A DNA stretch of 64,000 nt. Source: Agrypnia vestita (lineage: Eukaryota; Arthropoda; Insecta; Trichoptera; Phryganeidae). Every line of letters begins with the position of its first letter. The stretch's first letter is position 1. The translations under genes were made by a program, and so were the position numbers. Positions 12,161 through 23,575 of the stretch are shown here, in pieces. The notes under the pieces were generated by a model. The model saw nothing but the letters and a program-made list of their open reading frames with translations. It did not search any database and had not been told where the DNA came from. Where the stretch lies: contig JADDOH010003932.1 of the NCBI GenBank assembly GCA_016648135.1, positions 62,001 to 126,000 of the forward strand. The letters run 5' to 3'.

Positions 12161-13265
12161 GTTACTTTTTTTGTATTTATTTTAAAATTATAATATCATT
12201 CCTTGGACTATTGAAGTAAGAAAGTTATCAACCATGTAAAAAGGTTAGAAACACACAAAAAAATGTAAGTTAACAAACTGACAAATTTTGCAATAATTTT
12301 AATTGTAGTATAATCGTTTATTTTGTAATATTATTGAACAAAAAGACGTCTTGCGAGGCCATTCAGTCATAAAAGGCCAACAAATTGGAGCAATTTTCTT
12401 CATTTTTAAAACAAAGTAGGTTTTGTAATTTATTATTTAATTATATTAATTTGTTTGTGCCATTTTAACAAGATATCCGTATTTAAAATATATGTAACCC
12501 GATGAATAAATTTTAGAATGATATATTTCTATACAAAAATGTGCATGCATTCTATGAAAAATTAGTATAGCTAGTAAATAATGTACATATATAATATACT
12601 TTTTATTTATTTATTAAAAACCCTTTTTTGGTAATGTTGCTATTTTATTGTTATATGATATTTAAAACATATTAGATGAATCAAATACTATAGATTTTTT
12701 TCTGGGTACATTCTTTTGTATTAAAATAATTTGTTTTAAATAATATAAATAATTAAAAAGTATCCTTAAATTCCATACTACCGATTCCTCTCCGTACAGG
12801 AAGATACTGGGTTTGTGTGCTCTCCCGCTGCAGCCGTCCATTAGTAACTCATACGAGACAATATAATTGTATTATAATCTGCCGCACTTCACTTTGGACA
12901 GAACAGTCGAGTGTGTGGTAATTCTAGACAATCAAGACGAATATTATTACACTTTTAGGATGCCGCATTATATTATGGAACAGCCATTATTTACAACTTC
13001 AAACGTTTGAAAATTTGAGGTTGTTAAAATTACATTTACGTTCGTCAAGAGCTTCAGTAATTATTTTATTGATGGAAGATTTTTACGAAACATTGGCTAA
13101 TTTGATAATGAGAATTATTAAAATGAATTTTGAAAATTTCTCTGATTGCGATCGATTATTTTTGATTGACTGCGCTGAATTCGCGCGAGAACACATTAAT
13201 TACTTAATGACACGAAGCACCCCTTGCAGTCGAATCTTCGTCCTCGTGACCGCAAGTAATGGTAG
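12161..13265. other. Non-coding DNA, one GC-balanced patch at 12.78-12.92 kb
   Basis: Mostly AT-rich. A patch starting CTCTCCGTACAGGAAG has an acceptor-like CAG and short open frames in two phases. Neither is recognisable or has a matching donor, so I do not call an exon. Confidence 0.4.
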
Positions 13266-13269
13266 CCTT

Positions 13270-13400
13270 ATGATTCTTTGTACTTTGTACTTTGTAGTGT
13301 TCGCTTTGAAATGAAGTGTACTATTTAAAGCATGTACTTTCAATAACTTTGAAGTGTGTGTGCACTACACTTCAAAAGGTGTGAAGCGTACACTTCAATG
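13270..13400. promoter_or_regulatory. Cluster of TGAAGTGT motifs, possible binding-site array
   Basis: The octamer TGAAGTGT or its complement ACACTTCA occurs four times: 13312-13319, 13350-13357, 13367-13374 and 13390-13397. It is preceded by a direct TACTTTG triplication. The core resembles TYAAGTG sites bound by NK-2 class homeodomain proteins. Function is inference; it could be remnant low-complexity sequence. Confidence 0.3.
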
Positions 13401-13546
13401 TAATGTAGTACTAAACTGTAGTAGTGAGTACAGAGCGGACCCATCACTATTCCAGACGGATTTTTCATAACATATTTACTAAGATTTTTATTTATTTCAT
13501 GAATAATGTCATACTAATAGATAAATATGAATGTTTAATAATGCGC

Positions 13547-13688
13547 AGTTCAAAGTAGTATAATTTGTATCGTTTTGGTCTTAGCATTACCATAGGTCAT
13601 AGTTCGAAGTAGTATACTTTGTATCGTTTTGGTCTTAGCATTATCATAGGTCACAGTTCGAAGTAGTATACTTTGTATCGTTTTGGTA
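13547..13688. repeat. 54-bp tandem repeat, about 2.6 copies
   Basis: Units begin with AGTTCRAAGTAGTATA at 13547, 13601 and 13655. The second and third are almost identical, and the last is truncated after GTTTTGGT. Because 54 is a multiple of three, a short minus-strand frame runs through it as an 18-residue repeat. I regard that as incidental. Confidence 0.85.
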
Positions 13689-15160
13689 ATAGTAATATTC
13701 ACCTCGGGCATAAGTGCAAAATATGGGGTATAACGCCGATCTTTTCGAGAACAAGTATGTATACTCACTCCCTGCTATATGAAAAATAGAAGTGGAAGAA
13801 AAATATTATCACACTTTAAAATTACGAAATTTTCACCACAATTTAAGTTAATTTATCTGAGGACAGGCAAGAGAAAAATGTTGTGAAATAATAAATTGTT
13901 GGTAAGATTCATAAATAATAACTCCACAGCGTTTATATTCATCGAAAAAAACATGAAAACCTCTTATTTACATATCTTCAAAAACTAGCTTATCATTAAT
14001 TTTATTTATAAATCATAAGAACCACTTAATTAATAGCTTTCAAATCTCTTATGAAAAAAGTATCTGTAAATTTGGCATAATTTATGAATGAAATGTATTT
14101 AATGGTGATTGCATTCATTGAAACGCAAATAGCAAATGTTTACTCAACTGTTAATAGTTCGGAATGCTTTCTCGAATGTTTATCGACGAAAGCTGTTTTA
14201 AGTCTGCCACGGGATCATTGATTGGTGTCATTTCAAAGCAAACTGTTTTACTTCCCGTAAATAATTGTGGGCTGCCGGTTTTTATCTCGAAGATTAACTC
14301 TATAACTTACATCTAATGACCAAATTTTTGCGTAATATTTAAACATATTTGAAGCTAAGGAAACAGCTGCTTTATAATAATATAAATTTTATGGAAACCG
14401 ATAAACAGCGGTCCCTAATAGCCACTCTTCCCAACGACATGGTGTCATCTGCGGGACTCTGACGTACCCACTGAGATATACATTAAATTATAAATCATGG
14501 AAAAATGGAACATCAACTCGAAATATATTTCTTTACAACGTGGGTTTAAAGAAATATATTTAGACGTGCTTTAAGAATCGTTAGATAAGTTACACATTCT
14601 ATTTAAAAAAATTGAAGAAAATGTAAAGGTAGGGAAAATTCTTCTTATCCCTTTTATTTCATCGAATATTATGTATATCCTTACAAATGTCACATTCGTT
14701 GAATCAGGAATAACCGAAATAAACATTATGTTATACTGTAAGTTTTGCATAATCGCATCACTAAAATACATTTAAAATTTTGCTCATACGAATACATATT
14801 TTATCATCATCATCTGTTATTTGAGTATTGAACACGGGGCTACTGCCAAAGGCAAAGCGACAATGACTGCAACTAAACTTTTGATTGTTGCCAAGAAACC
14901 AATAATAAAAATAATATTAACAAGGACAAGTGAGATATTTAATAAATTAGACATTTTCGATGCGAGACAAATCTACGCGAAAACTGTCTTAGCTTACTCA
15001 CACAAACAAGCACACTTCAAAGAAACTCAAAACACAATTCCTACAAGCAAAAACGAAGATTGTCTTCAAGTTCCAAGATCTTGAACCGTTTATGGATAAA
15101 TAAATTTAAGAATTCTAGACCTTAAACTGTACAATATGGAATACAATGTTGAAAAGTGTA
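13689..15160. other. AT-rich non-coding DNA
   Basis: No gene or repeat recognised. Confidence 0.5.
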
Positions 15161-15220
15161 TCAACATGTATGTATCCGAAGAATATAAAAACTTTTCACA
15201 TTGTTTGGATGAGTGTAATA

Positions 15221-15663
15221 TATGTGGGGTATAAAAGCAAAGGCAGTAATATTCAAAAAATGAAAAAGTGTTTTGAATGCAATTATTATTGATTTATAAT
15301 GTACTCAATTCTAGATTTTTTGTATCTTTCCCTTCCGCAATCATTTTCCGTAAATATATAGGCTATGTTTCCCATCAAATATCGAATTCAGTACATTATA
15401 TATACGTACTTTCTTTTATAGCCCACATATTATATTGTAGGGTGTAAAAGCAAAGGCAGCAATATCCTAAAAAAATTAACGCAGTCATAGAGGATATAGA
15501 AAACATAGCCTGTACATTTATAGGAAACATGATTTCGGAAGGGATAAATAATTAAAATCTATAATTCAGTATATTATAAATAAGTAATCGACCTTCCGAT
15601 AAGTAATAAACCTTCAAAACATTTTTTTAATTTTTTGAATATTGCTTCTATACCCCACTATAG
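15221..15663. repeat. Long imperfect foldback element, copy 1
   Basis: The left arm (about 15.22-15.37 kb) and right arm (about 15.50-15.66 kb) are inverted repeats. GTGGGGTATAAAAGC at the left end faces GCTTCTATACCCCAC at the right end, and inner blocks TTTCCCTTCCG and GGCTATGTTT face their complements. The central part again contains the terminal phrase (GGGTGTAAAAGCAAAGGCAG). A shorter relative lies at 21.09-21.26 kb. No transposase frame is present, so this is a non-autonomous palindromic element. Confidence 0.7.
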
Positions 15664-15714
15664 GTATATTAGGGTAATAATGATTTCTAGTAAACTACGG
15701 TGCGCTAAAATTCT

Positions 15715-15851
15715 GTTGATATTTTGGCAGGGCGAAGACGGTTGAATAAAGCAATTCAATCACAGGTGCCGAAACCAACAGAAAAGAGATGTCAACGCAA
15801 TCCTATGTTCACTAAATTATGGTCCCGGGCGAAGCCGGGCCAACCAGCTAA
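15715..15851 (+). mobile_element. Helitron-like 3' end
   Basis: A GC hairpin (CCCGG at 15824-15828, CCGGG at 15835-15839, loop GCGAAG) is followed nine bases later by CTAA at 15848-15851 and then T. Hairpin plus CTRR before T is the 3'-terminal signature of Helitrons. The 5' TC end was not found, so the length given is a minimum guess, and no Rep/helicase frame is present. Confidence 0.5.
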
Positions 15852-16414
15852 TTAAGTTATAATTGTAAACTTGCCTGACTTAACACAGAGTTTTCGAGGG
15901 AGGTTTTCTAGGCGAAGTAAATTTAAACCTCAAACAAATATATATTACGTAAGAATTGAATAAAATAGATAAATAATAATATGTATAAAACTATATAAAA
16001 ACTGAATTAAAGAAAATCACCTTTCGAAAAAAGTAATTCAATACTTGAAAAACAAGTGATGTGTTGAAACGATTTTATTTCTTTAAGATAATTAAATTAA
16101 CGTTGAACGTTAGTATCTATAAAAAAAAAGATTAAAAGACTTATCCGAGTGGTGAATGTAAAAAAATATTGGTGGAGAAGTGTGACAGTTAATAGGGAGG
16201 AATGATCCGCTCCCGCTAAGGGATATTCTGAAAAGTTTTTAAAAAAACTCGAAAGTTATGAAGTTATCTTAACGGGAAATCTTCACTGCCACCATATCAC
16301 GCTTCTTCAAGATGTGGTGGATTGCGGATTGCGAGTCTTTCGAATGTCTCTATTTTTCACGAACTCTGTACTAAGTATTTCCAAACATAGAAACATTTCG
16401 TACGTTGGGCGGGT
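15852..16414. other. AT-rich non-coding DNA
   Basis: Nothing recognised. Confidence 0.5.
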
Positions 16415-16645
16415 CGCTGGAGGAAACGCAGATAGCCTGGAGAAACTGGTGGTTTCTGACAACGTATAACCCGATGGATAGATCAAGTCCGAGATATGAC
16501 AGGAGCCTCTTTACGTGGAATAAACAAGGCCAATAATCGCGAAGAGTGAAGGAAAGTAGTTCGCGCTGTTGAAGAAGACAAGGGGATCCCGATGCTCAGA
16601 CATGACTACGTCGAAATCCAGACATACGGGAAACAGTTCCGCATT
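16415..16645 (+). pseudogene. LINE reverse-transcriptase C-terminal relic
   Basis: One plus-strand frame reads TRWIDQVRDMTGASLRGI, then NKANNREE, a stop where Trp is usual, then RKVVRAVEED and GIPMLRHDYVE. The pattern RxRTRWxDQV followed by an acidic/basic helix is typical of the extreme C-terminus of insect non-LTR RT proteins. At least three stops occur in the readable part. It has no target duplication that I can identify. Confidence 0.65.
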
Positions 16646-17689
16646 TTGTAATATAGTTTACAAACAGTTTTAGCTCCTTTACTATGTTTTTATTTAAGAG
16701 ATCAATCAATTTATGCCATTAACTTGGCAAGATATCAAACAATTTTTGCTGATAATCTTGCAAAATTTGTAATATTAGACTAAATTCTCAATCTACAGGT
16801 AAAAATAACCCACTTAATTTTTAAATGATCAGATTTATCCGAAATTATAAATATATATATAATATATATTAGTTCATGGACCAAAATAATTGTAAATAAA
16901 ACATACAATTACATAAAATTTAGAAAACGCATTTACAAATTGAATGATTTCCAACACACCACCATGAATAAATTTTTCGTAATTAATTAATTTATATATC
17001 TGGTACAAAAAATGTATTAAAAACATGTTAATGTGTGCTCTTTTTATTTCCCGGTTTCCACACTTATGTTAATTTTGGTTACACACATGTTTTCGGTTAG
17101 CATATTTTGCTGGTGTTCTGGCATTCGATAAAAATAAACTGTAATACGTAATTAAATTTATGCAAATGGCAACGCGGATCAGTCGTAGCTTTGGTAGGGC
17201 AATAAACAGAATTTAAACGCTTGCGCTGTCAGCAAGGTATTCTGATTCAATTACACGTGGACTGCTAATCTAGTGGATCCATTCGTTTTACATTCTGTCA
17301 CCACAAAGGATTTTTCAGTCTCTGCATTGTTTTGCTACACCATCAAACATCAGAACGAAATTAATGTTTAATGTTGGCTCTTCCTGTAAACGTATTTTGC
17401 CACGACTATTCCATACGCACAAGCTGAAATAATTTACACAAGTAAAAGCATACATGAAATAGGTCAAATAAAATAGATTTAAAAATAAATTATATTCTTT
17501 TACATTTAAAAAAAAAACTTTCACCTGTTAGCGCATACTTATCCTTACTACTATAGTCATTGTGCAATCAAATATACAGTGACGAATGAAAATCGATGTC
17601 AGTTTTTAAATTAATTCTCTTGAAAATATGTTTATATGTATTTTATTTATTTATTTTATTAAGTATTTTAACAAAAGTCTATCAGTTTT
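16646..17689. other. AT-rich non-coding DNA
   Basis: A TA-rich run near 16.85-16.87 kb; otherwise nothing. Confidence 0.5.
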
Positions 17690-17875
17690 AAGATATCTGC
17701 TCTGGTTATAAAATCAGTTACATATTAAAATATTCACCTTTTATATTTGTTTTCATATTGATTCCTAATTATTCAAGTTACATATATTTATTTTTGTGGG
17801 TTATTCAATTAATGGTGGTTTTTTATAAAGTGTTTTCATTTTATTAATATAAATAATGTTACCAAAAAGCTATTT
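17690..17875 (+). repeat. Penelope-like terminal repeat fragment, ribozyme core deleted
   Basis: It aligns with 38.08-38.17 kb (TTCCTAATTA, then CATATATTTATTTT) and, downstream, with the reverse complement of 37.69-37.78 kb (GTGGTTTT, AAAGTGTTTTC, ATATAAATAATGTT). In those relatives the stretch between the two blocks holds a hammerhead-like core; here that core is missing. Assignment to Penelope-like elements is inference from the related copies. Confidence 0.45.
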
Positions 17876-17939
17876 TGCTACTATTGAAAGATTTACATAT
17901 TCGTTTATCTTATTTTCGTCAATTAGTGGTTTTGTTTCT

Positions 17940-17965
17940 GTAACCCTCATGTTTAAGAGGGTTAC
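17940..17965. repeat. Perfect 9-bp hairpin
   Basis: GTAACCCTC at 17940-17948 is exactly complementary to GAGGGTTAC at 17957-17965, with an 8-base loop. Whether it is transcribed is unknown. Confidence 0.6.
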
Positions 17966-18189
17966 TAAAATCCAAGTGATAATTTAGTTGCGGATAGAGA
18001 TAGATTGCTGTTGGAATTTTCTGAGCCTGGAGATGGAGTGTAGTTAGTTTTATTAACGTATACATTCCTTGCAGTCATAATTAAGCAAACTTTTTTAATA
18101 GTTTTAAAATAATTTATTTGGTTTATGTGTGTAAGTGTTTTGTTTATTCTTGCGTGTTGACGCGTTTGTATGTTAATCCGCCAATGTGT

Positions 18190-18410
18190 AGAATTATGCA
18201 GTGTATTCCAGACGCATAATGCCTGCACCTGCGATGAGCCTCCCTCGATTAGCATCGCACCCCTCTGCGCGGGGGTCGGGACCGGGGTCACCAGCGCCGG
18301 ATATTGGGTAGCGGGCTCTGCCAGTGAGGGGTAGGAAATTGGACGCGCCCTTCGCGCCAGCGCCAGTGCGAACCAATGCTGCGAGCCCTGGATTGGAGCG
18401 CCGTGACGAG
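18190..18410. other. GC-rich block of unknown nature
   Basis: About 220 bp are strongly GC-rich in AT-rich DNA. Two overlapping minus-strand frames (165 and 73 codons) cross it but show no family motif, and their codon content looks like a shadow of GC skew. The block may be part of an unrecognised repeat or a conserved non-coding element. Confidence 0.35.
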
Positions 18411-18639
18411 TACAATAAAACACGTTTATTTCATACTTCAATTTTGTTTCGAATCGGTCCAAACTTCAGATGGGATTATTGTTTTCATCGCGCTTTATTG
18501 TCTAGCTGTCCCATAAAACCTGGGATGTACCGAGTAGTTAAAAAAAGATTCCGCGACGTCAAAGAGAACTTAATATCACTAACGACCATCCAAATACAAT
18601 AAAAATATGTCTCGCTTTCGCCACCGAGAAGCGAATTTC

Positions 18640-18870
18640 AAGAAAGGTCACCATAAAAAGAAACAAACAGACCCCGAAATTTCCCGCATCCGCGTGTATT
18701 ATTTCCCATAAATCAGCCGGTTTTCGCCGGGTAAGGCTTTATTATTATTATTGCAGGATGTGAGTGGAGGGCGGGTGTTTGAAATGTGTTTATAATGGAA
18801 ATTGCGCCATGATTTAGTTTCTGTGTGTCCCGTCGAGCGGCTTCCGGCGCTGACCACTCCACCATGGCTC
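18640..18870. promoter_or_regulatory. Candidate conserved regulatory element
   Basis: The stretch mixes GC-rich sequence with CCCATAAATCAGCC, GCTTTATTATTATT and GTTTATAATGG, motifs of the posterior Hox/Caudal type, plus a CACCTG E-box. That composition is typical of insect developmental enhancers. No protein frame is convincing. Role is inference. Confidence 0.3.
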
Positions 18871-19123
18871 ACCTGTGCGATGCCTACTATGTGTCTCGAT
18901 TATTTTGCCACTTTGTGTAAATTAACTAACTAAAGTATTATGTGATGGTCAAATTTATCAATATGCGAAATTTTTTTTTGGAAACCTTTTAATATCATTC
19001 GTGATAAACGATGTTTGCGCAATAAATAATTCGCTTTTTAAGCCAATCGTAAATAAAGCAGAACCTTGTTTTATTTTATCCGCCCACACATAATATGTAT
19101 AATGTTATGTAGGTATTTCTTCA

Positions 19124-19274
19124 GAAAGAAAGGTTCGTTTCTTTCCGAAAACACAAGCAAATTATTTAACTGTAAATAGTTGCGGATATTTTATACGATC
19201 CGTATGTTTTTCCGAGAAACGATTCTCGACGTTTCGTTGAATGCTTATTCAACGAAACTATTTACAGTTAAATA
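19124..19274. repeat. Cluster of nested perfect hairpins
   Basis: Within 150 bp there are four perfect stems. GAAAGAAA/TTTCTTTC (19124-19145) has 8 bp. An outer 19-bp stem pairs 19163-19181 with 19256-19274. CGAGAA/TTCTCG (19213-19228) has 6 bp. GTTTCGTTGAAT/ATTCAACGAAAC (19231-19258) has 12 bp and overlaps the outer right arm. A 5-bp CGGAT/ATCCG stem lies between. The overlap means alternative, mutually exclusive folds. Possible readings are a small foldback element or a structured RNA. Confidence 0.7.
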
Positions 19275-20189
19275 TGTCTAACACCGCAATAACAACCTTA
19301 ACTCTTTAACAAGCAAATTAGTTTTTGAATAAGATTGAAAAGGTCTTTTATGAAAATTTTTAATTTACTTCACTAAATAATTGCATCTATTAATTCATTA
19401 ATCTATTTATAATTATGAAATATTGTAGCCTAACTTCCAAAGTGGAAAATTTGTTACTAACTACTAGGTTCAGATTAGTTTAACAATAAATTGTGCTTCA
19501 ATAAATGTTATTCAAGTTAACATCGTTTCCCATCCTACCACTTTACCCTTAGTACCGAGGAATAGTTTTTCAATCGCTTACACTATTAATTATAGTGTTT
19601 TTATCATATTTATTTTATTTTATATACGTACGTGACATTGTCAAATATATTCACAGCTTTGATGATAGACTTTTGTGTATTTTTATCCATTAGCGATTCG
19701 GAAAACATGGCAGGTTTAATATGGCTGATGGTAAATGGAATAGCGTAGGAACTTTAAAAGAGACTTCTGGCCATTAGGTTTTGTACAAAAAATCAAACAC
19801 CATGATAGGTTACATGGTTTTTGCCATTTCATTCGGTTAATGGCTGCTATTTAAAGTATTGTCATGAGGTCGTGGCAATGGGAGACACATGAAACACTTT
19901 GAAAATTTTATTAATTTAATTATTAATTTAATCAAATTTTCTTAATTTAATTAAATCACTAGACACGATTTCAATTGAAGCACTTGTTCTGAAACTGTTC
20001 TTCTTCATACTAATTGTCACTAGAATATTCTAGACAGGTTCCTCTTTCATTCGCCGCATTTTTGTCTATATCAGTACTCGCTTTATCGCTTTACTCTTGT
20101 CTATTACTTGTTTATCGCTCGTGTTCCCAGTTCGTTCGCTTCTATGTCGTGTGTCGCCTGTCCAAAAACTCTGACTGCGCATCTGTTAT
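19275..20189. other. AT-rich non-coding DNA
   Basis: An inverted TTAATTTAATTA-rich patch near 19.91-19.96 kb; no gene. Confidence 0.5.
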
Positions 20190-20388
20190 CACTTTTTTAA
20201 ATTGAGATGCGAACACGGTATACGTGTCGCATCAATATTCTTACTATTTTGAAAATATGCCACACGCTTGTGCTACGAAAATACGACTAACTTCCAATTG
20301 TCCTGGAATGGGGCTCAAACTAAACTAAAAGCTCAAACCAACACCAGATCATAGGGCGAGCGTCATGATCAACACACCAACAAGCAAC
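20190..20388 (+). repeat. Dispersed repeat B, copy 1
   Basis: It shares with 33.64-33.81 kb the blocks TGCGAACACGG, TACGTGTCGCA, TGTGCTA(C/T)GAAAATA, GGACTAACTT-like and GGCGAGCGTCATGA, in the same order. The first two blocks form an interrupted palindrome. Class unknown. Confidence 0.65.
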
Positions 20389-21089
20389 TAAAATGCACAA
20401 TGTTGGTTCGCGATAAATTAAGAATGTTGGATTTCTCTATATTTCCAGTGATTACCTATGGTTTTCTAGAGAATACATCAGTTGATTCTAAATTCATGTA
20501 AAATGTTCGAAAAATATATTTTTATTTATTTCTGACTTTTCAGGTCCATCATCGGGGCTGGTAAACCCTGAATGGAATACGAACGTCGGCTAGAGAAATC
20601 ATATATACACGGCAGAATATCCTAGAAAACTATACACATAAGATTCGTGAAAAACTGAGAACATTTTTCTCGTGACCGTATTTTAAAAATGTAAAATAAT
20701 GCAGTCCGACCTACGACAAATCCCCTGCTCAGTTTCTTGCAATGACCACTACTCCAGATTATACTCCGCTGTGAACCTGGGTCTATTTACTGCAATACTT
20801 TTCACGTCGGCGGCCCAACAAGCCTAATGGTGACTTCTTCGATTATGACTATGCCTCGAGTACGAGGCTCCCATTTTCAAACCATTTTTCACAAGTTCAG
20901 GTAGTTTATTCGGTGAACTGTATGTCTTTGATCCTATGCCGAATGTATTTGTTTTTACCATAAAGATGGCTTATTGGGTTACATCGGTAGTGCATGGGTT
21001 CCAAGGTCAGCGAAGTCCATCACATGACACGAAATAGTCCTCGACCTAATCGATTATTGCGAAAAAGATTTATTAACAGCATGTATGAA
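20389..21089. other. Non-coding DNA
   Basis: Nothing recognised. Confidence 0.5.
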
Positions 21090-21260
21090 GTAAATGTTAA
21101 CTATGTATCCGAAGAATATATACAATATACGAGTAAAATAGCAAAGCGGGGTACAAAAGCAAAGGCAGGAATTACTAATTGAGAATGCACTGAATTCGAG
21201 ATTTTTTAAAAACATTTAATTTTTACACATATTGCTATCTTTGCTTTTATATCGCTCCGA
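21090..21260. repeat. Foldback element, short copy 2
   Basis: The left block TATGTATCCGAAGAATAT matches the sequence just upstream of the 15.2-kb foldback. AGCGGGGTACAAAAGC faces GCTTTTATATCGCTCC as terminal inverted repeats. The interior is much shorter than in the 15.2-kb copy. Confidence 0.6.
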
Positions 21261-21538
21261 AGATGTAATGATTTATTATTACGTGTACGCAAGTGGTATA
21301 ATCTAGATTGGTAATTTGTAAAATTTGGCAATAAATTGACCTGGAGATCTCATTTATCGCATGGAATGTTAAAGTCTATTTATGCTAGTATTGAGGTGGT
21401 TTTAACTATTCTGTAGTGTCATTATGTCAGTAGTTTTGCGTATTTTTTCTAAAGAGATTAAGCACAAGCTTACGAGTCTCTTATCTAGTCGTATCATGTC
21501 ATAATGGTAAGATCTAAGATCCTCACAATAAGTACCTG
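21261..21538. other. Non-coding DNA
   Basis: Nothing recognised. Confidence 0.45.
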
Positions 21539-21647
21539 CCAGTGGCGTGCAGTGGAAATATTGAAGACTCTTATTTAACCACATATTTTGAAAAAATATA
21601 AGTTTACGTAAAATTCATGCTTCAATGCTCTCACTGCACACGCCTGG
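21539..21647. repeat. MITE family D, short copy
   Basis: Inverted ends CCAGTGGCGTGCAGTGGAAA and CTCTCACTGCACACGCCTGG match the family also present at 25.74-25.97 kb, including ATTCATGCTTC next to the right end. There is no coding frame. Confidence 0.6.
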
Positions 21648-21944
21648 ATCCTGCATAGGGTAGTTAACAATGTGGTTAACAACAGTTAGTAAACTAGCCT
21701 GCCGGGGGTGGTAAATCTTTCGAATGATACAGATTACGCGCTTCGGTTGCTCTGTTGTCTCAAGCAATGCCTCCAGTAAATAATTACCAGCGAAATCTTA
21801 CCCATTTCAGATATTGCGGTTTGGAAATGCCAGTCTGTTCAAAACAACATGACAGTCTAGCTGTGTCCGCGGAATGGTTTCTGCAAGATTTGAAGCGCCG
21901 GACAGAGAGCATCTGGGGTATTGCATTAGTGGTATCATCATATA

Positions 21945-22442
21945 CAGTAGAGACTCGATTAACCGGACTAATCGAAAATCCAGAGAGCTGAATGTATGAA
22001 GAAAAGCAATTTTTGTACATAATATGTATGTACATATTTATTATTAATTCTAGAAAGATAACTAACCTCGCCCGCGTACACGTAATTCCAGGTGTTTATT
22101 AAAAACGACACAAACATCGCAAATGAATTAAACTAATCGTCCAAAATCAATGTTTATTAAGTGTATATTAAAACTGAATTAGCATTTTTCTTAATATCAC
22201 TTATCGTGGAAGTACCTACATAATATTTATTTTATTTTTAAACGATAATAACACTCTCTTACCTAATGATTGTACCTAACTGTCAAAAATAATAACAAAC
22301 GCGTGGAAAGTGATCTAAACACAGTTGCGACATGTCGGTGCACGCACGGATTAAACTACCCACAAAGCTACCTGATCGCGGTTGACAATCCGGATAATCA
22401 CGAATCTGTATAACTGAGGTACGGATAATCGAGTCTCTACTG
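21945..22442. mobile_element. pogo/Tigger-type MITE with TA target duplication
   Basis: Terminal inverted repeats CAGTAGAGACTCGATTA at both ends (right end as complement) continue into CCGG/CCGTA. The unit is flanked by TA at 21943-21944 and 22443-22444. Ends of the form CAGT(A)GAGxCTCGATTATCCG and a TA target are known for the pogo/Tigger group of the Tc1/mariner superfamily. The 498-bp interior has no transposase frame, so the element depended on enzymes supplied in trans. Confidence 0.8.
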
Positions 22443-23139
22443 TATTATTCTACGTTCTCCGCGTCGACAATACGAAGATAGCATTGTCGCTTATCGTATT
22501 AATTGTAATCTGACCCTTGCGGTAATCACGTGTGAACTGGTTATTGAGATCGATACGTACTACTGAGTAATCATTTGTTATGAATTGATTCCAGATAATA
22601 TTATATTGACGTATATGGGTCAAAGCTGGACATTCACTGTAAACGCATATTTTGGCGTTTTCGAACATGTGGGTTTTTATTATTCATTGATATTAGAATG
22701 TGTATGCTAGATTTCAATTTTTTGAAGAAGATATCTTAGAAAGAATCTTTGTTTTTCTATAAAAATAATGAACTGAACACTATTTATAACAATTAAGAAA
22801 ATATAGGCATTAATCGATAGGCCGCGGTCAAAAAATTAGTTTTCAGTGTCTTCCCTTGTCAAAAAACCAATAGATTCTGTATATTTATATATATGCAGAA
22901 TATGTTTTTTTATAATTATAAAGTTAGCATTATGATGATAAAAGTCTATTATATAATTAAGAAATGTTCAATATTAATAAATTTATAAATTTGCAACCAA
23001 TTTTTACATTTTTTTGGTGATTTCAAATAGCTTTTTAAAAATATAAAGAGATGATTTTTAACAATAATTGAATTTACACATGTACTTTGAGTTTTCAGCC
23101 ACTATATGAACCTAAGTTTTTTTTTTTAAAGGAAGTTGA
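22443..23139. other. AT-rich non-coding DNA
   Basis: Nothing recognised. Confidence 0.5.
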
Positions 23140-23575
23140 TTACTATTATTTGTGCAAATAATTAATGTATATTTTGTCTGTTATATCAATCGCGATATTT
23201 GTTCGACCGGAGACCATCCGGAGTGACTTTCCCCTGGCTAGATGACTTGGAATGCGACGACAGATGTCGCATTGGTATGACAGCTCACTTCGCATTCTGA
23301 CCTTGAAGCGTCGGCAGTGACGTTTTTTTGCGCAACGCATTCCTTTTTTATATAAATTAATAAACCTCGCCATCACACTGTAATTTATATTGGACTATAT
23401 ACTCTATATATCGCGCCACTTTGTCTTGGTCCGCTCGCGCCAGCACGCGGTATATAATTTAAAATATCTGTAAAGTGCAAGACATGACGATCGAATTATA
23501 AATTAAATTAAATAATCGCACGGGAGGAACGCTGCAGTTTTGTGCAAGAGATCCAGCATCCGGCCATCTGGTGAG
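23140..23575. other. Mixed-composition block, possible non-coding exon or LTR remnant
   Basis: GC-balanced sequence includes a CTATATATC box near 23.40 kb and a donor-like CTGGTGAGT at about 23.57 kb. On the minus strand it contains a TATAAAAAAGG-like element near 23.35 kb. It could be a first non-coding exon or a retroelement remnant. No protein is recognised. Confidence 0.25.

Noticed and set aside
12780..12920. Exon starting after CTCTCCGTACAG
   Set aside because: Two short frames fit equally well, there is no donor or homologous protein, and no neighbouring exon.
13015..13314. 99-codon plus-strand gene
   Set aside because: No homology that I recognise; it runs into the TGAAGTGT motif cluster and has no gene context.
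17965..18462. 165-codon minus-strand protein
   Set aside because: The reading is driven by a GC-rich block, with no family motif and a competing overlapping frame.
18860..18921. 18-codon ORF with a strong start context (ACCATGG)
   Set aside because: Too short and unsupported; the CACCTG inside is better read as an E-box.
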